Origin: JAGTVG01 sp942491935
Lineage (GTDB): Bacteria > Bacteroidota > Bacteroidia > Cytophagales > Cyclobacteriaceae
Direction: 5' to 3'
Length of the DNA stretch: 64,000 nucleotides
Assembly: GCA_942491935.1 (NCBI GenBank)
Contig: CALOCZ010000050.1
Location: forward strand, 1 to 64,000
Shown: piece after piece, positions 59,592 to 64,000 of the stretch
Layout of the letters: each line of letters opens with the position of its first letter
Position numbering within the stretch: position 1 is the stretch's first letter
Notes under the pieces: generated by a model
What the model was told of the DNA's origin: nothing
The model's database searches: none
What the model saw: only the letters and a program-made list of their open reading frames with translations
Translations under genes and position numbers: made by a program

Positions 59592-59599
59592 CCTCTTAT

Positions 59600-62500
59600 C
59601 TAAAACTCCACATTACTCAATCTGTAGAAATCCGGATTTCGTCCAAATGGGCGTAATAGTAATTTATATTCGTAATTCTTTGGATATGTCCGGTAAACAG
59701 GTCTAACCCGCACCGGAGTTCCTCCTACACCTGTAACCTGATGATCAATGTTCAGAACTGGATTCTTTGTACGCTTCAATTGAAAAGGATACCAGGCCTT
59801 ATCTAGGTTACTATAAGGATTTATACTGGAGTTAAACATGTGACTGCTAGTAATCAGCAACCCTCCTCCTTCTGAAGAATGCACGCTTAACCACCTGAGA
59901 TCAGTCCGGTTGTCAAAATCCTGTGGTATGATATATGGAATTTCAATATCGCTGATGTTCATTTCATATTGTCCGGTCTTATAGCCGGTTTTTCTATCCG
60001 GATAGGATTCCTGAGGGCCTCTTCCATACCATGATACCTTTTCAATCCCTTCTGCGAGGGTAAATTGCAAGCCTATTTTTTGTATGTAATCCAGTGGAAA
60101 CCAATCTTTCGTATACAATGAAGGGGGCTCTACATCAGGTATAATTTTATGGCTTATCACCAGATCACCTGTTGAAAGAAAATCATAGCTTAACTCATGA
60201 TAAAAGACAATTACCGGATTTGAAAATGACCTGGATTCAATTTTAAATTTTACATAGGCATTGATCCCCGATTTTGAATATTCTACCATTGTTGCTTTAT
60301 GGATAAGGCTATCTAAACCGTATTTGTACCAGAATTCAGCCTCATTAATTCCCCACTCTGACCATTCATTCATTACTGGTTTTCTCCATACATTAAACTT
60401 TGGTGATCCTGAAATTAGTTCAACATCACCGTCTTGAATAGATATCAGCAGTCCGGTATTCAGATCCAGATTGAAATTTATGTTATTTGCAGCAATAATC
60501 AGCAAATCTTCGCTCTCCTCCGATACATTGAACCCCGAGGTTTCCTCCTGCATAAATACACCCTTACGTTCGTTTAAATTTTTAAGTTCAAATTCCTGGA
60601 AACAAATTTCATGGCCCTTTTCTGCCCATTCGTTTTTCTTTTTTAAACTGACTGTCACTCTGAATATATAGGTTGCTCCAGCTTTATGAGAAGGTTCCTT
60701 ATAGGGTGCTTCAATTTCCTCAACACCCTGGGCTGGTGTTTCCAGTTTCAAAGTTCCTGAAGCTATATTTTTATTATTCTCCAGCAAGTCCCAGTTTATA
60801 TCGAACTCAGAAAGGTCAGTAAAATGATGCCTGTTTATTATCTCATATTTTCGCTTTTCCCGTCCTTTAATTTTGACAGAAACTGGTGTATGTGATTGTT
60901 TCATCTGGTATGCTTCGGGCTGGGGAACCCTGTAGGAGGAAACCACACCATCCATGGTCCCGCTACTCTGGGGCGTAGCTCCATAAGACAAAAATGTACC
61001 TTCCTTATTCTGATCATCAAAGTCAAGCCATAAAATAGACTTTGGCAAATTTAACTGGCTGTTTACAGACAATAAAAGATTCTGGATATCCATAGACTCG
61101 TTATATATCCTGACCTGATCATAAATGCTGTTGGAAACAAACCAACCTTTATTCTCATGATTTTTTTTGTGGTTTTTTCCTATGCATACAGGGTGGGGAG
61201 ACCGGTCAATTTTCCCGGATACAGTTTTCTCAGCCAGTAGATTTCCATTTTGATACAAAGTCATCTTACTTCCGTCATAAGTAGCTATAAGATGTTGCCA
61301 GTTAAAATTCCAGTTTCTTGAGACGTAACCATCTATCCTGTGTAAAACACCATTCAGTGAAAGAAGAAAAGATAAAGAATCTTTATGTGTTTGGGTCAAC
61401 TCATAACTAAGTCCTTTGCTGATCATTGGGTTGACATCGACATAATTTCTGGGATATACCCAGCATTCCAGAGTAAGTTTTTCCCCTAATTGATTGAACA
61501 CAGGATGGTCATATACCTCCACGAAATCATCCAGGCCACTGAAAGCCAATGCACTACCCTGCATACCTTCAACAAGTTCAGTCCGCCCCATAATTACCGA
61601 TTGATGCTTAAACTGCGATCCATCAGGTGTGGTTATCAGGTCAAATTCAAGGCCCTGATTAACCCAATCCCAGATGAATCCACCCTGCAATGATTTATTG
61701 TTATTGATAATATCCCAGTATTCATCAAAACCACCCAGTGCATTTCCCATTGCATGGCTATATTCACCCATAATTACAGGCCTGTCCGTGGTTTGTCCCA
61801 CATTGTACAATTCTTCCTGTTTCGGATACCGGATGCCATTCACATCTGCATAAGGGGCATCTCCATTGGGTATATTCCCCTGGTGATAAACCACTCTGGT
61901 AGGATCCTGCGCTCTCAGGTATTCTGCCATGGTATGGTGTATAGGGGCATATCCACATTCATTTCCGGTACTCCACAAAATTACTGAGGGGTGGTTTTTA
62001 TCTCTGTGAAAGAACCTTTCTGTCCGGTCCATGAAGGCATCTTTCCAGCCTTCCTGCCCAGCAAGGTAATTCTCACCTTCGTGGCATTCGGCGTTCACTT
62101 CATCGCACAGGTATAAACCATATTGATCAACCAGGTCATAAAACAAAGGTGTATTCGGATAGTGTGAAGTACGGATCGAATTCACGTTCAATTGCTTCAT
62201 AAGACGTAAATCCTGTTCTATCAAATCCCGTGTCATAGTCCGACCGAATTTGGGATCATGCTCGTGGCGGTTAACCCCTCTGAACTTCACTGCCACTCCA
62301 TTAATCAGTAATTGTGCGTCTTTAATCTCTATTTCTCTGAAACCAACCGTTTCTTCAATAATTTCTAATACTTTATCATCCGGGTCCTTTAAAACCATTA
62401 ATAGTTTATACAAATTGGGCTTTTCCGCACTCCATAGTAAAGGATCACTTAACTTATAAGACATTTCAACTACTTTTTCATCACTAGCCAGGAGGGTCCC

Positions 62501-63403
62501 TGCTTTCAGGTTTTTGGAAAGAACAGTCTTTTTCTCAGCATCTATCAATTTTATATCCAGGAGGAGATTATTATGCTGTATACTGTCATAATTATGGATC
62601 TTTGCATCAATGATAAGGTCTGCATTCTTATAATTATTATCCAGATCGGTTCGAACAAAGAAATCACGTATGTGCACATTAGGTGTGGAATATAAATACA
62701 CATCGCGGTAGATGCCACTAAAACGCCACATGTCTTGATCTTCGAGGTATGTCCCATCCGACCATCGCATGACTTTTACCGCAATATGGTTGGTCCCATT
62801 GTGAACATATTTTGTCAGGTCCCATTCCCCTGAAGTCATGCTTCCCTTATCGAAACCAACATAAATGCCATTCACCCATACCCAATATACTGACTTTACA
62901 CCTTCAAAATGAATAAATATTTTTCGGTTGTCCCATTCTTCAGGAATTTGAAATTCCCTAACATATAATCCTGTAGGATTTAAATGATCAGGAACTTTGG
63001 GTGGATCATATGGAGCGAATTCCAAAGGGATATTACGATAAATCTTGTATCCAAAATCCTGCATCTGCCATGTGCCGGGTACGACTATGTCATCCCAATT
63101 GTTAATCACTGTAGTCGGATTGTAAAACTGTTGTGGAGCATTAAAAGGATTGGAATACCATGAAAATTTCCATGTACCGTTCAAAGACTGATACCAGGGT
63201 GATAAACTGAAATCCCCCTTCAGGGCATTTTCCTCCTTCTCAAAAGGACAAAGCGGTACATGTGGGTCTTCCTGATTCTCATTATACATCGAAGGGTTTT
63301 CTATATACTTGTCCAGGTCGTAACTGGCATTATCCTGTGCTAATGAATTTCCGGCAAATAAAATTAATGTATAAAGGGTACTGAAAAATATAATCCGTCT
63401 CAT
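59600..63403 (-). CDS. GH2 beta-galactosidase with an inserted LamG-like domain
   Basis: 1,267 residues, exported (MRRIIFFSTLYTLILFAGNSLAQ). The GH2 parts are in order: sugar-binding domain (WQMQDFGYKIYRNIPLEF, NPTGLYVREFQIPEEW), immunoglobulin-like domain, and TIM barrel with GVNRHEHDPKFGR, IRTSHYPNTPLFYDLVD, LWSTGNECGYAP (acid/base Glu) and VIMGEYSHAMGNALGGF (nucleophile Glu). Just after GGFIWDWVNQGLEF, where LacZ usually continues with its GGDFGD loop, about 200 residues of a LamG/concanavalin-like domain are inserted (LTLECWVYPRNYVDVNP, WQHLIATYDGSKMTLYQNG). The LacZ C-terminal domains then resume (PQPEAYQMKQSHTPV to ISWYGRGPQESYPDRKTG-like KVSWYGRGPQESYPDRK). ATG 63,403 gives the best signal peptide. 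Confidence 0.9.
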   Translation of the reverse strand: MRRIIFFSTLYTLILFAGNSLAQDNASYDLDKYIENPSMYNENQEDPHVPLCPFEKEENALKGDFSLSPWYQSLNGTWKFSWYSNPFNAPQQFYNPTTVINNWDDIVVPGTWQMQDFGYKIYRNIPLEFAPYDPPKVPDHLNPTGLYVREFQIPEEWDNRKIFIHFEGVKSVYWVWVNGIYVGFDKGSMTSGEWDLTKYVHNGTNHIAVKVMRWSDGTYLEDQDMWRFSGIYRDVYLYSTPNVHIRDFFVRTDLDNNYKNADLIIDAKIHNYDSIQHNNLLLDIKLIDAEKKTVLSKNLKAGTLLASDEKVVEMSYKLSDPLLWSAEKPNLYKLLMVLKDPDDKVLEIIEETVGFREIEIKDAQLLINGVAVKFRGVNRHEHDPKFGRTMTRDLIEQDLRLMKQLNVNSIRTSHYPNTPLFYDLVDQYGLYLCDEVNAECHEGENYLAGQEGWKDAFMDRTERFFHRDKNHPSVILWSTGNECGYAPIHHTMAEYLRAQDPTRVVYHQGNIPNGDAPYADVNGIRYPKQEELYNVGQTTDRPVIMGEYSHAMGNALGGFDEYWDIINNNKSLQGGFIWDWVNQGLEFDLITTPDGSQFKHQSVIMGRTELVEGMQGSALAFSGLDDFVEVYDHPVFNQLGEKLTLECWVYPRNYVDVNPMISKGLSYELTQTHKDSLSFLLSLNGVLHRIDGYVSRNWNFNWQHLIATYDGSKMTLYQNGNLLAEKTVSGKIDRSPHPVCIGKNHKKNHENKGWFVSNSIYDQVRIYNESMDIQNLLLSVNSQLNLPKSILWLDFDDQNKEGTFLSYGATPQSSGTMDGVVSSYRVPQPEAYQMKQSHTPVSVKIKGREKRKYEIINRHHFTDLSEFDINWDLLENNKNIASGTLKLETPAQGVEEIEAPYKEPSHKAGATYIFRVTVSLKKKNEWAEKGHEICFQEFELKNLNERKGVFMQEETSGFNVSEESEDLLIIAANNINFNLDLNTGLLISIQDGDVELISGSPKFNVWRKPVMNEWSEWGINEAEFWYKYGLDSLIHKATMVEYSKSGINAYVKFKIESRSFSNPVIVFYHELSYDFLSTGDLVISHKIIPDVEPPSLYTKDWFPLDYIQKIGLQFTLAEGIEKVSWYGRGPQESYPDRKTGYKTGQYEMNISDIEIPYIIPQDFDNRTDLRWLSVHSSEGGGLLITSSHMFNSSINPYSNLDKAWYPFQLKRTKNPVLNIDHQVTGVGGTPVRVRPVYRTYPKNYEYKLLLRPFGRNPDFYRLSNVEF

Positions 63404-63424
63404 TGAAAAAATGTAGTTTGGAAA

Positions 63425-63455
63425 CAAATATAAATATATGGAAATAGGAATAAAA
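63425..63455 (-). promoter_or_regulatory. Possible promoter of the beta-galactosidase gene
   Basis: A TATATTTG box (63,425-63,432 on the minus strand) fits the Bacteroidota -7 consensus, with TTTT instead of TTTG 19 bases upstream. It lies 21 bases before the chosen start. This is a weaker match than the actA promoter. Confidence 0.35.
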
Positions 63456-63490
63456 GAAATAATTTTATATTCAAATAGGATTTAACAGAA

Positions 63491-63799
63491 ATGGTTAAAG
63501 ATCAATTAATTGAAAATCAAGCGGTTGCATTATACTTTACCTCGCCTGAATGCAATGTATGCAAGGTATTAAAGCCAAAAGTACGGGAACTGATAGAACA
63601 AAAGTTTCCTGAAATGGTTCTCCATTTTATAAATATTGCAGAAAATCCAGTGATAGCTGCAGAATTTCAGGTTTTTACAGTCCCCGTTATTTTAATATAT
63701 TTTGAAGGGCGGGAATACATTAGAAAAGTAAGGAATATAGGTATAATTGAGCTCGAAAAAGAAATTACACGTCCATATATGTTATTATTTGAACCTTAA
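63491..63799 (+). CDS. Thioredoxin-like protein
   Basis: 102 residues, cytoplasmic, thioredoxin fold. The active site is SPECNVCKVLKPK (CxxC), and the cis-proline loop is FTVPVILIYFEGRE. The CNVC centre differs from the usual CGPC, so the redox potential or partner may differ. It is divergent from the beta-galactosidase and lies 51 bases before the ferritin gene, suggesting a link to oxidative stress or iron handling. Confidence 0.85.
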   Translation: MVKDQLIENQAVALYFTSPECNVCKVLKPKVRELIEQKFPEMVLHFINIAENPVIAAEFQVFTVPVILIYFEGREYIRKVRNIGIIELEKEITRPYMLLFEP

Positions 63800-63850
63800 A
63801 ACTTAATTTTGAACACATTTTATATTTTATAAACGCTACGAAGTATTATT

Positions 63851-64000
63851 ATGAAAGACAATTTATCATTAAACCGATCCATTTCAACAGAAACAGAGGC
63901 TATGTTAAATAATCAGATCATGATGGAAGCACAAGCTTCAGCTCATTATTTGTCAATGGCCTCATGGTGTGATGTTCAGGGATATAGTCATTCTTCGAAA
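63851..64000 (+). CDS. ftnA: Ferritin, N-terminal part (runs off the window)
   Basis: The first 50 codons of a ferritin-like iron-storage protein. AMLNNQIMMEAQASAHYLSMASWCDVQGY matches helix A of ferritins, with Glu in MEAQ as the expected first metal ligand. The rest lies outside the window. Confidence 0.8.
   Translation, partial: MKDNLSLNRSISTETEAMLNNQIMMEAQASAHYLSMASWCDVQGYSHSSK

Overview
The window reads as two unrelated genomes joined end to end, with a third fragment embedded in the first part. Positions 1 to about 15,083 are G+C-rich (hand-counted 60-base lines give 57-65%) and encode secreted proteins with disintegrin-like cysteine repeats, an enoyl-CoA hydratase, a PAS histidine kinase with a FixJ-type regulator, a phospholipase D and an Hsp33 chaperone. 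This style suggests a deltaproteobacterium-like lineage (Myxococcota or Binatota type), but I cannot fix the phylum. Nearly every gene there is broken by one or more single-base frameshifts, often at G/C runs, which looks like uncorrected long-read error. Between about 11,025 and 12,290 sits a still richer segment (one line counted at 75% G+C) holding a D-aminoacylase-type amidohydrolase with no start, no end and about eight frameshifts. Its edges cut the neighbouring genes.

At about 15,083 the Hsp33 gene changes within a few codons into the C-terminal half of a DUF4136 protein, and the rest of the window is A+T-rich (one line counted at 37% G+C) Bacteroidota sequence with almost no frameshifts. 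The join is most likely an assembly chimera rather than a biological fusion.

The Bacteroidota part has five blocks. (1) 15.7-22.7 kb: a sugar locus of GH3 glycosidase, GntP permease and IlvD/Edd-type sugar-acid dehydratase, with a DUF1080-PHP fusion lipoprotein upstream. (2) 23.0-28.5 kb: an ammonium block of type III glutamine synthetase, a DUF4468 protein, an OmpL-like porin and an Amt channel. (3) 29.0-39.4 kb: 3-hydroxybutyryl-CoA dehydrogenase, an SDR, MlaE/MlaF lipid-transport subunits, and a 1,234-residue multi-sensor histidine kinase overlapping a 1,153-residue predicted outer-membrane barrel gene. (4) 39.5-56.4 kb: a 17-gene minus-strand run coding for alternative complex III (ActA-F), the aa3-type cytochrome oxidase, haem A/O synthesis and assembly factors. 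This is a complete quinol-to-oxygen branch led by a good Bacteroidota promoter match. (5) 56.8-64 kb: aconitase, a LamG-containing GH2 beta-galactosidase, a thioredoxin-like protein and the start of a ferritin.

The most interesting items that do not depend on the chimera are a 78-bp non-coding element present twice, in the same orientation downstream of glutamine synthetase and aconitase, with a covarying hairpin and a conserved 51-base tail; a SCO1-like protein in the oxidase operon with no cysteine at all; the DUF1080-PHP fusion; and the overlapping kinase-barrel pair. I found no CRISPR array, no rRNA or tRNA gene, and no clear new defence or mobile system.
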